DNA of 64,000 nt, taken from assembly GCA_948470475.1 (NCBI GenBank), contig OX419335.1:43860525-43924524 (forward strand), written 5' to 3'. The position numbers were made by a program, and so were the translations under genes. The stretch is from Galaxea fascicularis (lineage: Eukaryota; Cnidaria; Anthozoa; Scleractinia; Euphylliidae). Each line of letters starts with the position of its first letter. The stretch's first letter is position 1. This document shows positions 1-12,600 of the stretch, piece after piece. Below the pieces are notes generated by a model that did not search any database, was not told where the DNA came from, and worked only from the letters and a program-made list of their open reading frames with translations.

Positions 1-301
1 TGTTAAGAATGAATTGACAAGTTTTACATCGTGAGCGCGCGCATTTGAAAGTGCCGGGTTGCTCGTTAGTTTTAAATGCGCTTCTAACTAAAAAAAATGC
101 CAACGTTTTTGTCGCGTTACCATGTTACCACCGATAGCGTAGCTCCTACTCCACTATAAAAACTACACACAACCCATAATTCCTCGATTCGCTCTGACGA
201 AGGGCTAGCGCTCGAAACGTCAGCTTTTAGAATTCCTGTACGGTGGTCAATTTACATTTATCAACTATGTTGATAATACCAAAATCTTTGTGTACTATTT
301 C

Positions 302-337
<36 letters not shown>

Positions 338-1025
338 TCCCCTTTATACACGCCAGTAGGTAGCTTTAAAAAACCTCTTAGCTACTTAGAAAAAAATAAG
401 GAACATAGTGAGTGGTACAGTCTTTCCACTGGCCAAAGGTGTAGTGATTATAACGGAAGTAAGCTGAAGTAAACTCTGAATAAAATAAGCTGACGTTACG
501 GCAAACATAGCCAAGTGAAAGTGATTTCATTTAATTGGCACCTTCAGGATTTCTTCCACAGTCTTTAAAAGTAATTCAAAAACTCATTAATAATTCATAA
601 AGGAAATACAAAGAAATCAATGTTTAATGAGTGTCTTTATATTTGATATAGACACCGCTAAATCTGATATAGACACGGCTAAATTTTACAGCCGATTCTA
701 TCCGGAAATATATGATAATAAACCCAACGATTATTCGACAAATGAATAGATCTACCACAAAAGTTTTTTTGAAGCTGTTGAAAAAACTCGCAGACGTGTT
801 TTATCGGGTCTACAAACACTGCTGCTCGTTTTTTAAACAGTACAAAGTTAACGTGAATCAGTAATCACTGGTTATAAAGAAACGGCCATTCGCTGCCTTG
901 ACATTGTACTTCAATTTCTCAGTGTAGAATATGAGCACAGGGGCAATAACTGTTTTTGCCTGTCTTCGCCGCCCTAGAATCTTTTAAGTAGTCCGCCTTT
1001 AAAAGTACGTGATAAGGTTACGTAC
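1..1025. other. Intron or flank of the minus-strand HGSNAT-like gene
   Basis: No coding exon was recognised here. If the minus-strand HGSNAT-like gene continues, this is its fifth intron. A dispersed-repeat tail lies near 183-300; the rest is AT-rich and featureless to me. Confidence 0.5.
183..300 (+). repeat. Dispersed retroelement tail, possibly Penelope-like
   Basis: The stretch around GCTCGAAACGTCAGC followed by a 'ggtggtcaatttacatttatcaac' type tail resembles a tail I associate with abundant cnidarian retroelements. A related CGAAACGTCAG motif recurs at 36153-36165. The class is a guess; no coding part is present. Confidence 0.35.
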
Positions 1026-4000
1026 CTTTTAATAAATGTGAGTAAAACCCATAACAAAGCCACGCCACACAGACCAACAAATGCAATCCATAGAGCTGCG
1101 AGGAAAGAGTGTTGTAATTACAAGGCTTGTCTTATTGTATTGTTGTCGTTTTTATTTTCTGGAAACGTCAAAGGGTTAACTTCGTGTTTCCTTTTCATGA
1201 TGTATTTTTACCTTTTTATTTTAAGCAACATGAATAAATTATGCGTTATGCTTTATGCTTCTACATTTGAAACAAGTTCACTCATCGACCGCATTATACT
1301 GTACAGCAAGTTCCTCTTTCTATACAGCAACCCCGTTACGTTCAAATTTTATTTTTACAGGGCTAAATTATTTCAAAGAAAAAAAAAACCCAGCTAATTC
1401 GACTAAGGGTAAAGACCGTCCGCCAGCTACATCGGTGCTTTTACCCCAAGGAAACAACGTTTCGGGCGCACTAAACGGAATCATCAGCTGCTTTTCGTCG
1501 CTCCTTTCCAATTTGATAAAAGGCCGTAAAGTATGATTGTTAAGCAACGCAGAATTATAAGAAAGGTAACTGCCAAAAGAAGTGGCATTATGCTATATCT
1601 TATGCTGTGTTTTACTCACGCATGTAGGAGTTTTCAGGTGCCCTGACTTCCTTCAGATTACACTTGCCTTTCACTGTCACCGTAAATTCGTACCAACCTC
1701 TTTCGCCAAAAAGATATTCCAAGCTATTGTACATGAACATGGATTATGGAGGTGAGTACGGGCCAATATATGGTTGAGTCTACCTAAGCCGGGGTCAACT
1801 ACTTACGAACTTCACTCGTTTAAGTATTAAAGAGCTAATTAAGGAACTCCCAATTAAGGAACTCCCTTTTGGATGATTATATTAGGTCCAAGGCTCAGTC
1901 TGAGTCTGTTTAACAGAAACTAAAGCGACATAATTTTAACGCCATATCAATATAACATTAAGGGCACATTAATTTAACATTTTATTGTTTATATTAAAGT
2001 ATATTTTAACGTACGTTTTAACTTTTTTTTTCCTCAGGAAGATATTAGCCAAACAAAATACCATGTTTATAGTGAAAGTACACTTAGCTAATCAGCTACT
2101 TTACAGGCACTCCACCTAAATTCCAAGAAACAAAGATTCAAATAAACATAATATGATAAGAATCCTAACTGGCAGGAGGCCAAGTTGGCTATTTACAAGG
2201 ATGACCGAGAGGTTGAACCAGGCGCTTACCCAGAACAACACCAGCTCGTAGCCAGAGCGGGATTTGAACCCGGGTCACCGCATTGAAATCTAGGGCCCTT
2301 AACCACACGGCCATCCTGTCTCCTAAAGCAGCCAACAGGCTACGCTGTAAATTCGAAGTAAATTAAAGTTGATGTTTGTGTGACTGTATGTAGTCATCTG
2401 ATTGACTTTTTATGCTCACGTACAAACCTGCATAATTCTCGAGATCCATTTCTTACAGTCAGGATAAAACTGTAGTGCGTTTTAACAATGACAAATGTGT
2501 TGTTCACGACTCCAGCTTCCAGTACTTGAAGAGGGCACTGGAAAATAAAACCAAAAATGTGGGTCATCAAACCAATCAAAATGTCAAAACCAAGTTTTCC
2601 TGTGCTTGTTATATTTAACAGCCGGTTTCATAATATACAACGATTTCTCTCACTTGTACGGCATGTATGCCACAATTGCGTTGGACGTAGGAGAACGCAC
2701 TTCAGATGATTAATTTTGCAGGGGCGAATGACATCATTACCTCATTATTGGCAGTGGAGAGAGCCTGGGATAGAGATTAAGCATAGCTAGGATGGTGCGC
2801 CTTATAAATTTTATTATATGTGCATTGTCATCACTAGTTTTGTTCAAAAGATCCTGCTGGCAGAAGTGGTTGTCATAAGATACGCAAGCGAGTTTCAATC
2901 AACATCCGTAAAAAGACATCACTTTTTAGACAACTTTTTGAGAAGGATTTCTCCTCAGCCCCTAAATTAATTGTACAGACATCACTGACATTCACTGGCA
3001 TACCAAACCTGCTCAAATCAAACTGGATATGAGACACACTGACCTCGAAAAGTTATTGAGTTTTGAGTTAAAAACAGCAAACTTGAATAGGGTGTATACA
3101 GAATTAATCTATCAGTCGAGCTGTGCGGAAATCTTGCCTTCGAACGCACTTCTAAGATTTGATTATTACTTTCCTCTCCGATCAACGAGGGAGAAAGATT
3201 GCGTGACGAGCCAAAAGAAGGTCTGCGTAGGAGGCCATAATTTTAAGACTTTTCCCTCAGATCTATTGCTTCTTACAAGCACATATTTCCATCTTTATAT
3301 TTATTTTTTATATTTTATTCCAGTTTTTAGCTTTCCACAGATGAAGAGCCATGTATTTCAAAAATTATGCTATGAATAAACCATTACAAATTATCCCAAT
3401 TCACAGTCTTGGTGACCGAATCTGAACCGTATGCCCAGTGATCATTGTCATTATCATTATCGTGATCGTGATCGTGATCGTAATTGCGATGTTCCATGTA
3501 AATCTGAAGTAAATCAGGTGATCATCACATCGTATTTTCCCTACAACTTAAGTAGTGTTCATCACGATATGCACCTTGTAACAGTTGGAAGAAATTCCTA
3601 ATACGCTAACTGGGTGTTTGAGAGTGGAGGTGATGTTCACAAATGCTGTGTCCATTTTCAGCTTGCCATTAAACCTCTCTTGTTTATGCGGGCAAAACTC
3701 TGATGAGTCACCATGAACTTTAAAACCTGTTACAAAGAAGAGATCGCAAGGTTACAGTGGATTCTTTTCAGATTCCCTTCATAATTAGTGCGCGCACACA
3801 CACACGCACACACGCGCCAAAGAAATGATACTCTTTTATTAGATCGTTTTATATGTGCCTTAAATTATTCACATTTTAGTTTATACAGTTTCACTTTTTT
3901 ACGCATTTTTTACGCAACGTTACACTTTTCTTTCATTTTATTTTACATCATTTCGTATGTAAGCTTTACGCTGAATATTTTTCTTACCTTTTATGATGCC

Positions 4001-5195
4001 GTGGATCGGCAAAAACTCGGAAAAGAAGCCGGCAACACAGTTACAGGCCTCACTTGAACCCACACATTATTGCAAAATGCTACTGAAGAACAAAATTAAA
4101 GATTTCCCATATTGTGAAAGACTGAGCTTCAAGACGTTTCTTTTCTCTCCGCAAAACAAAATAATAAAAGAACTGGGACAAATAAAAACTGCTGAAAGAG
4201 TGTTGTGTTTGAGACAGTTTTTAATTTCTGACAGCTTTTGACGCCATCCGAAGAAGTTTTGCTGAGACGAATATTTGAGACCATCCGTATCCGGGATTTA
4301 AAACTTATATTCATCACTTTTTATTTTCTGACTTCGGAAAAGTCATGCGGGAATCAGTTGTGCAACAAAACAAATCTTCAGTACTCGTGCGTCTCTTTGC
4401 ATTAATCAGTTTTGACTCGCATAAAATTAAAATAGAGAATTAAACGTATCATATTTTATTTCATCAGCGGCAATTCAATTTGGAGCACAAAAACTAATAC
4501 GAAATTTCCACAACGCTACGAAAAGGGAGTAAAACATCGCTCAAAGGTTTTAGTCATTGAAATTTCCTGCGGGATAAACTGGTATGGATTCCCACCAGAC
4601 TCCTTATGTTTGTTTAGGCTAATTTACAGTCAACTTTGATAGATATGTAAATACTTAGTTCCTGAAAACACAAATTAATAAACTATGATTTCTGAATCTC
4701 CAGGGTAACGGACATCCAAGGTTTTCAACGCTGTCAGTGAATTCGAACTATCGATACTAGCGCTTCAGGTCGATTAATGTCAGAGATTGTTCAAACTGGG
4801 GAATATTTAGCACAGACGCTAAACAAAACACGATTATCTGTTAACAAAATCTTTCATGTCAATAATCTGTCCATTGCTGCACCTCGCTTTAACGTGATCA
4901 AAACTGCATTCACAGTTTCATTTCAATGAGTTGCTAATTTTACAAAGGGGTTGGCTTTTCCTTGTAAGCATTCACTCGAGCACAGAGAAAGAGTCATATT
5001 TGTAACACAGCGAGGACCGTCGGTCATAACCCATTGACTAGTGTGTCTTCCTGTTCAGTCTACTGCCGAGAGGCTTAAGTCACCCATGTGCTTTTATAAG
5101 CAGGGTTATGCTAGTATTCTCAAGTTGTAACCATGCATGCACTTACCAAATATTCCTAACAACAAAACATAGACACAGAAACTTTGGATGGTCAT
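1026..5195 (-). CDS. HGSNAT-like acetyltransferase paralogue, 5' part (partial)
   Basis: The first five coding exons of a second heparan-alpha-glucosaminide N-acetyltransferase-like gene are visible. Exons in transcript order are 5147-5195, 3575-3726, 2428-2537, 1620-1723 and 1026-1095. All have GT-AG borders and phases join without a break (1,0,2,1,2), giving about 161 residues. Exon 1 encodes a signal peptide starting MTIQSFCVYVLLLGIFG. Exons 2-4 encode the luminal N-terminal domain (KMDTAFVNITSTLKHP, then SSNCYKCPLQVL, then SLEYLFGERGWYEF). Exon 5 encodes the first membrane helix after that domain (PLWIAFVGLCGVALLWVLL). Exons 3-5 match those of the plus-strand gene at 6614-24264 in position and phase, and exon 5 is 70 nt in both. 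The catalytic half is not in the window. I could not find exon 6 between 1 and 1025, so it lies beyond the edge or the gene is broken there. The family acetylates the terminal glucosamine of heparan sulfate across the lysosomal membrane; whether this copy is active cannot be judged. Confidence 0.85.
2167..2324 (-). repeat. tRNA-derived SINE
   Basis: Read on the minus strand, the head has a polymerase III A box (TGGCCGTGTGGTTAAGG, 2297-2313) and a B box (GGTTCAAATCC, 2260-2270) spaced as in a tRNA of Leu/Ser type. The anticodon arm does not fold as a functional tRNA and the element runs on into an unrelated tail, so I call it a SINE and not a tRNA gene. It lies in intron 3 of the minus-strand HGSNAT-like gene, in the same orientation as that gene. 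Confidence 0.7.
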
Positions 5196-6613
5196 GCTGG
5201 CGTCTTGTACCCTGGGTATTACTGATTGTCTTCAGATGTTACAGCCAAAAGTGCAGCCAAGCTGAAACAAGAGAATAGACGCGAAAACATGTGATATCTG
5301 AGCTTGACCCCTGACATGTAAGATACACAGATGTTATGCAAACATTTATCCTAAAGTGAAACAAAAGAAAGAAAGGAAAAAACGTGCAATGCTGATACTT
5401 CATCACGGGATGGCCACTCGGAACACTGTGCCAACACAGACAAAAATGATACCCTATTTAAGAATTTTTTAACTTCAAAGACTATACCCTATCCCGCGGC
5501 ACATACCTATAAAGCCCATATATGGGAGTTTCCCCTACCAGGCTCAAAATCAATTAATCACCTACAAAAAAATTATTTATGCTGCTGCAAGACGCGTGTG
5601 CTTAGATCCTAAATTTGATTAAATTACGCCTTGTTTAATTCACCTTCATTGGTCACTTGTCGAGTTCCGCATGCCAAAAATAACTACAAAATGGGAGATT
5701 ATTGAGTGAAAACTGGAGGCCGGAAACGATCACCAAAACTGGCCGAAACGGGAGGGTTGGAATCTTTGCCATAGGCACGTTATGGGCCACGATACATCTC
5801 AGATCTTATTAGGAAAAATAGATCTCCCCGAAGCGCATTACGATCAAAATACCTTACTTTTTTTAATGTGCCTCGATCGAGTGTTCAGACATTGGGCTAT
5901 CTGTCATTTGCCTACGCTGGGTCAACATTATTATTATGTATCAATGTGGAATAAATTTCCCAAAAGAGGCAATTTGGATGGCTTCAAAAGTAGACACTCC
6001 TAAAAACAATAAAAATGCATTCATTATGATACTGAAAAACCATATGACATAGGGGATAGTCTTTTTTGCTTTGTTAAGTTTGTTGTTAGAAGAAAATCTG
6101 GCCGACTCCCTACTTTTCAGGACTTTATTCTAACAACTTGCTGTAGCACGAGCTATCGACCCGGCCATTAGCGCCTATACCAGAGCTAGTTCAGCTGAAT
6201 TTTGCTACCCTATACTAGAGTAAACTTCCCAAAATCACTCCTATCCTAGAGTAATTCTAACATTTATACCTTGATTATGGAAATGTTTTTAAATCTTTTA
6301 TATTATAAGAAAGAAAGAAAGAAAGAAAGAACTCTTCGTTTTTTTGGAACCTGCACCGAGAATCGAAGCCGCAATCGAAATACCTTTGGTGGTTCTGCAA
6401 TGGGATGTGAAACGCTCTTCACTGATTTAAACCATTTCCCGCCAAGTCTGAGCAGAAAAAAAAGCCGTTAGAGCGTATCTCAAGCGAGTTTGGGTTCCCA
6501 CTCGCGAAAGTTACCATTTTTCAGTCCACCAACCTCCCATTTGGAAGTCCTTTCCGTACATTTGACTTCCGTTTCAAAACCGTACCAGTCTCTTTCGGCC
6601 ATGTTTGTCTTCA
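5196..6613. promoter_or_regulatory. Shared spacer between two divergent HGSNAT-type genes
   Basis: The start codons of the two paralogues point away from each other across this 1.4-kb gap, so both promoters and 5' untranslated regions should lie here. I see no convincing TATA box. The only obvious repeat is a short GAAA microsatellite near 6309-6330. Open frames in the gap look random. The promoter role is inferred from gene orientation only. Confidence 0.5.
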
Positions 6614-9600
6614 ATGGAACTTCGTGCGGATGACAACGGAGTGTTCATGGCGTTTTCTGTTATATTTGTCATCTTGGTAGCACTTTCTACCCAAAGATTA
6701 GGTAAGTCTCGGTTCATTTCAGTTAAAATTCACAGATCCGTTGTTTTGGAACGGTTTGTTAAAGAAGCTTAGTGGTGGCTTCCGTTGTACACAGGATTGC
6801 TCCGCGACAAGGCTCCACTTGAAATCGAAGGAACATTGCAAACTGCTCACAAGTTTACACGTCTAAGAATATGTCGCTTTGAGAGTTGTCTCCTGAACCA
6901 TAATGAATTTTACGTCCTCGCTCAACCACGAGGGACAGAATCGCAGAATCAGAAAGGAAGCTCTAGTATGTCGTAAAAATTGTTTCGCCTCGTGCGTGCA
7001 ACAATCCAAATCTCTCAATGCAAAATCATGTGACTTGTCACTGACTGCAAAATAATTGCGCGCCTCAGGGTTTCAGCGACAGATTACGAGAAAAAAAATC
7101 ACTATTCTTTTCCCACGTCAGATTTTTGGCAAGGGCAAGTGTTAGTTGCGCAATTTTAGATGTATATTAATCCATTGCTACTGAATTTTTCTGGATTTTC
7201 TCAAGACCTACACTTTCATTGCACTGTACTCTCACTTGTGGGCAATTTCCCACCAGCAGAGCACACCTGAAATTTGCAGGTCTGGCTAATTAAGGTAATT
7301 CCTCTGAATTGCATTGCGCATCCTTACTACGCATAATTTCTTGTGTCAGCAGCATGTGCACGAGTGCATGCATGTTGAAAACTTTGCAGTTCTCTGAAGC
7401 AGGGTCCGACATTGCGACTGACTGGTCGCCAATGCGACCAAAAATTGAGCGTTGGCGACCAGAAATTTAGAACTGGTCGCCAGCAGGCAACTAACCTTTT
7501 GTACCCTCGGCATTTGGAATTCCAAGGTAAATGGGCTTTTTTTTTAAGAAAACATAAAGCTGCCGTGGAGAATTGTAGTAAAACAAAGCGATCGCCATAA
7601 TTACCCGGCGCTATATTGTTTCAGCGACTTTCTGCAATTCTGATATCGCGGGCAAAAACGTGACGAGTCGTGACGAATAAAGCGTCAGCCGAAACAAGCG
7701 CGCTTAATTTAAATCTTTTCATACTTTACCTAAATACCAGTAAACAGAGTAAATGCCATTGCGATTGTATTGGTCAATAATCAACTCAATTAGTTTTTCA
7801 GTATAGTTTTTATCATGGCCACTGACTTAGGTGGGGGACTGGTTCGAGCAATAATAGCTGTATGTAATAATATTGTGTTAAATGGAAACATTTTGTTTAA
7901 TTATAGTGAAAGAAAGTTTAAATTTTTTGCTTTTACTACAAATTAACATAAATTAAAACTACTGGAGTAAAATGAAAAATTAATACAACCAAACCAAAAA
8001 AACTAACACTTGTCTTTGGCGACCAAACCCTTCCATTTGGCGACCAAAATTTTTAGGTTAGTCGCCAATTGGCTCCCTTAGAAAAAAGTTAATTTCGGAC
8101 CCTGTGAAGGAGTGAATCTCCTAGAAATAGTGAATCTCCTAGAAATAGGAAAATGGCGATTTTCTCCCAAACAAGTATGGGGACCTATGCTTTTTATTTC
8201 TCATATTGGAAGAAAATGCAATTCTCCATGACATATTCAGATTTGAAGAATTTTTTATTGCCCATTTTTTATTTTGGACAGAAGATCTCCTTTATGAGGC
8301 TATTGAAACTTCAGTGGTAAAGCACAGATGCAAAAAACACGACTAATCTTTCATTATTTCATTTTTTCTTCACCTTCGAGAGGTTAAATTTCGACCATGA
8401 TGTGCTTTTGACAAAAACCTTAATCCCATTGTTTCTATCTCGTTTTTGTAAATTATAGAGTCTCAGGCCACTTTCAGCTACATATATCAACTTAAACTGT
8501 GCTAACAATGTACCAAAGTAGGTATAAACTAAAGCCTCAAAGCATGAAAACAGACATGGGAACCCTCTCTTTTTATTGCATTTCTTTGATGTTTTTGACG
8601 TTGGCAACCACCTTGCAAAGTTTCAAAGAAAATCTATCGTGATTGTGACCTCATAATGAATATAGAGTTAGTTTCTTTTAATGAATCTGTGGTGCTGCAG
8701 TGTTTAGGGGCTGTTTCTCAAAAGTCCCGGTAACTTAATTGGCCCACAAACCATAATTATTGAACTCAAAATCTCAATAAAAGTACACTGTTTTCTGACC
8801 TCTAATGAGATAACCTCCATTTTGTCTCTTTAGCTAATAACTTTAATATATAATTTTCAAAACTGTTGAAACTCCCATCTGGAATGGAAAACAAAACTGC
8901 TTAACACTGGCCCAGTAATTACCAGGAGCTTTGAGAGATAGCCCCAGGAGTGATAACAGATGTTTTGTTACTCAATATGAAAATAATATAGACAAGACCA
9001 AACATTTTCACTGTGCTGGTGAAGTAAGTGGCTAATTTTGATCATCATTGTACATAATGTGGTACTGTAGTTTCATATGACTAATAATTACACTGTATGA
9101 CAAAATTGACATTTCATCATAGTGCTACCTGGACAGACAGCCTCCTAAGCAGACATTCTTTTGGCCTGTCATGCAATCTTTCCTCCCCAAAAGAATGTCT
9201 GCATAGGAGGCTAGGACAGACATTGCCAATTAAGAACAATTAGCTTAAGATTTGCTTCTTGTCTGTCCCTTAATTTATAATGCACAATTTGGTGTGAGTG
9301 GCTACATTAATGAGGAATAAAAAAGAAGTGTAAAAATTAAATTTTTTTTAAAACCTAGATTGAATCTCAATTCCTAAAGTACATGTATATACATGTAGTT
9401 TTGTCAATGGAAACAGATTTTCAACCTACACGTACAGCTGAAGGTTAAAATATTTTTACCTGAATTTAATTTTTGGCTACAACAGCATGCATTAACAGGC
9501 TGGTAGCCAGATTATATAACAGCATTTTGTTACAGAAAATTAGGATGTTTCACAGGGATGAGAAAAACTGGCCAATTAGTAATGAGGTAGTAGATGACCA

Positions 9601-12600
9601 AATTGCAGGGTTCCACTTAATGAAAATTTGGTTGAGAGCAGATAGTGTTTGTTTTGGTGGAATTTTTTATAATCCTCTTTGTTCATTTTTATAAAGGTGT
9701 TGGCAGTAAACATACTCATAATGAAACACTTGATGTGGACAATCTGCCAATGGATACAGCCATCCTCTCAGTTCACCTGGCCATCCCTCATGTGCAAGAT
9801 AAATCACCTTTCAAATTGCTTGGTATCTCTACCAACTGCCAGAAGGTACAAACTTGGAATTTGGTTTATACTTGACAATCCTCCAAGAAAACAAAACTGT
9901 TTGAAATAACGAGTACCACATGCATTCTTAGAAACAACTTATTACGTTTACTTAGTTGGTAACAGTAGAACTGAGGACATTAATTTTGATAACACAAGAT
10001 GGAATGAAAGGTGCCAATCACAGCTTAGCTAATAATCTGAAGCCCTAATTAATAACAGACAACCAATAATAACAGTGGTTTTTCATCAACCAATCAGAAG
10101 ATTTTCATTTAACATTATTACATTAAAGTTACTTGTGTGTGTGTGTCACAGGGCACCACTACACCTGTAGCTGCTATTGGTACTCTGTGACATTGGTTAC
10201 CTGTTAAACTATCATTATCATCATCATTAATATATGATAACTTTGTAATTGTGTTTGCTTTGTTTTTACTTCACTCCAGTCTGTGATTGGCTGACCGAAC
10301 TTGCCCCACTTTCTCAGACAATGAGAAGCAAAACCAAAACCAATCACTAGCTGCATGTGTGCATTTTCCTGTGTTTGGTGCTTGTTTCATGTAATTACTT
10401 TAAAGTCTGATTGGTTCAATGAGCTGTCTTCATCTCCTGTGATTGGCTGTTGTAGCTGCTCTTGGTACTCAGTTACAAACCACTCTATCATGATCATTAC
10501 CTATCATTGCATATTTATCAATTTAAAACTTTACTACATGTATATTCATTTGATAGTTTAAAAAATTGTTAGCTGATTTCTTTGTTGTTCAGTTGTTATG
10601 AAATATACACCGTACTGTACATGAATTGTAGTAATGTACATTTGGCAATTTGTGCACTAAACATGCTTTTGTTATTTGTACAACAAAGTTGGTATAGTTT
10701 AATTGCCACAGTTGAAATGATTGGTTGCATGTATATCTACTAGCAGTGATGTTATCAGTATAAAATTATATATCTTATAAGTCACTAACTTAGTTTGTCA
10801 TTTAGTCAAATAGTCAGCCTGTAAGGTGCATGTTAACAGTCAGTTCCACAGTCAAAGAGGTTGTCTAGTCTTGGAGCTATACTTTACACACCGGATCAGT
10901 TAATACAGTCAGAAATCTTGCCTTGATTCCAAGTAAGAAGTCAGGCGGGCAGGCTAGTACCTGAGACAACCCTCTTCCCAAGTTACCCTGGGTAAGCTAT
11001 TTTTCTACTTATTTCTTTGAAAGGTCCTGTCAACCATTCACATGAGGTGGGCAAGACAACTCAGGGAGGCGAGTTGTCTTTCCTTGGCAGATACTGTAGG
11101 GTAACCCTGGCAAGCAGGCAACTTTTTCTCAATCATGTAAACACTGTGGTTGCCTACCCAGGACAAGAGGGCAGAAAATTAACTGCATGCATACATGAAA
11201 ACATGACTTGTATGTAACATTCGAGACGTCATCCCTCAATGATATGGAATTGAACAAGTGTAGGTTGGAAGCCTGTGTACGAGAAATTGATACCTGGATG
11301 TTTTTGAACAGATTGAAACCAAACAAAGACAAAACTGAGCTTCTTGTGATAATCATCTCACTGTGCTCTACCTCTGTTGTCACATACCGGTATTCATGTC
11401 TGTGATGAGAGAGTGCTGGCTTCACCAAGAGCAAATATACATTGGAGTTCTTTTAGACGAATCTCTGAGTATGGTTCCGCAGGTGACTGCAATTTGCAAA
11501 TCTGCATTTTATCGTCTCCATAAAATCAACTTCATTAGTAAAATATCTCACCTTTGATGCAGTCCAGCTTTTTGTTCAAGCACTGGTTACATCAAAACTT
11601 GACTACTGTAACTCACTATTATACGGTTTACCTAAGTATGTGATCAAACAGCTTCAGCGCGTACAGAATGCAGCTGCTCATGTTGTTACTGTTTTGCCCA
11701 AGTTGAACTCCGAATTGAATTTAAAATCCTTACAGTTACCTTGAAGACTCTCCATGGTCTTGCCCCCACCTACATTAAAGACCTTAACAAAATATTGAGG
11801 TCACGTGACTGGTGCTTCTGACACCACTAGAGGATAGCAGTAACTAAGATTAAGTGAAGGACAGGGCAAGAGTTGGGATTTAAGGGCCCTAGTTGATTTT
11901 CTGACCTTCAGGTTAAGTTCTAGGGGCTTAGGGTAGGGCTAGACTCAGATTTGGGCAAGAGCATGAACAAGTCACGTGGCTAACACTCTCAGCACACTTT
12001 GACGACATAGACCAGGCACGGTAGGTTATTTGGCTGGATTGAGACCAATTCCGTTTTGATTGAGCCTGTAATCTTCAAAATATCTACTCCCGTTACCTCC
12101 AATTGGTGCTTTGCCACAATCTTGACCTATTTGCTGCCTGTCCCAGCTACCCTCTTTGTTCAACTCTTCGTCCTGTGCTCAGTATGACACAAAAATTTGC
12201 AGAGATAGGTTTCTTCATGCGTTTTGCCTGTTTACAGCATCCCCGAATTGAAACTGTGAAATTACTTACAGAAAGAGTGTTTTTATTAAAAGCTACCATC
12301 CACCAGGGGATCTTAGATCTTCAAACAAAACTCTACTTGTCATCCCTGCTTTTAACACAAATAGTCATGGCCATCGTGCTTTTTCTGTTGTTGCGCTGCT
12401 TCTCAGGAACAGTCTTCCTCAGCATATTAGGGATGCTGGATCACTGGACATTTTTAAAAGACAGCTGAAAACTTTTCTTTTTAAACGCACTGTTTTAAAT
12501 TCATGACGTTACTTTGGTGTTTTATTAACTACAAAAGGTAAGACAATATATATTTTGTCTTACCTGTTGTAGTTCTAACTTTAATTTTAAATTTTTTAAT

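Noticed and set aside
1674..1712. Similarity between 'cgtaccaacctctttcgcca' and the sequence just before the plus-strand HGSNAT start
   Set aside because: The left stretch is coding sequence of exon 4 on the minus strand, so the 20-bp likeness is probably chance.
2250..2324. Possible tRNA-Leu/Ser gene on the minus strand
   Set aside because: A and B boxes are present, but the anticodon arm does not fold and a SINE-like tail continues.
10163..10505. Diverged internal duplication in HGSNAT intron 2
   Set aside because: Two 60-bp stretches share 'gtagctgct.ttggtactc', but the match is short and surrounded by simple ATCATT sequence.
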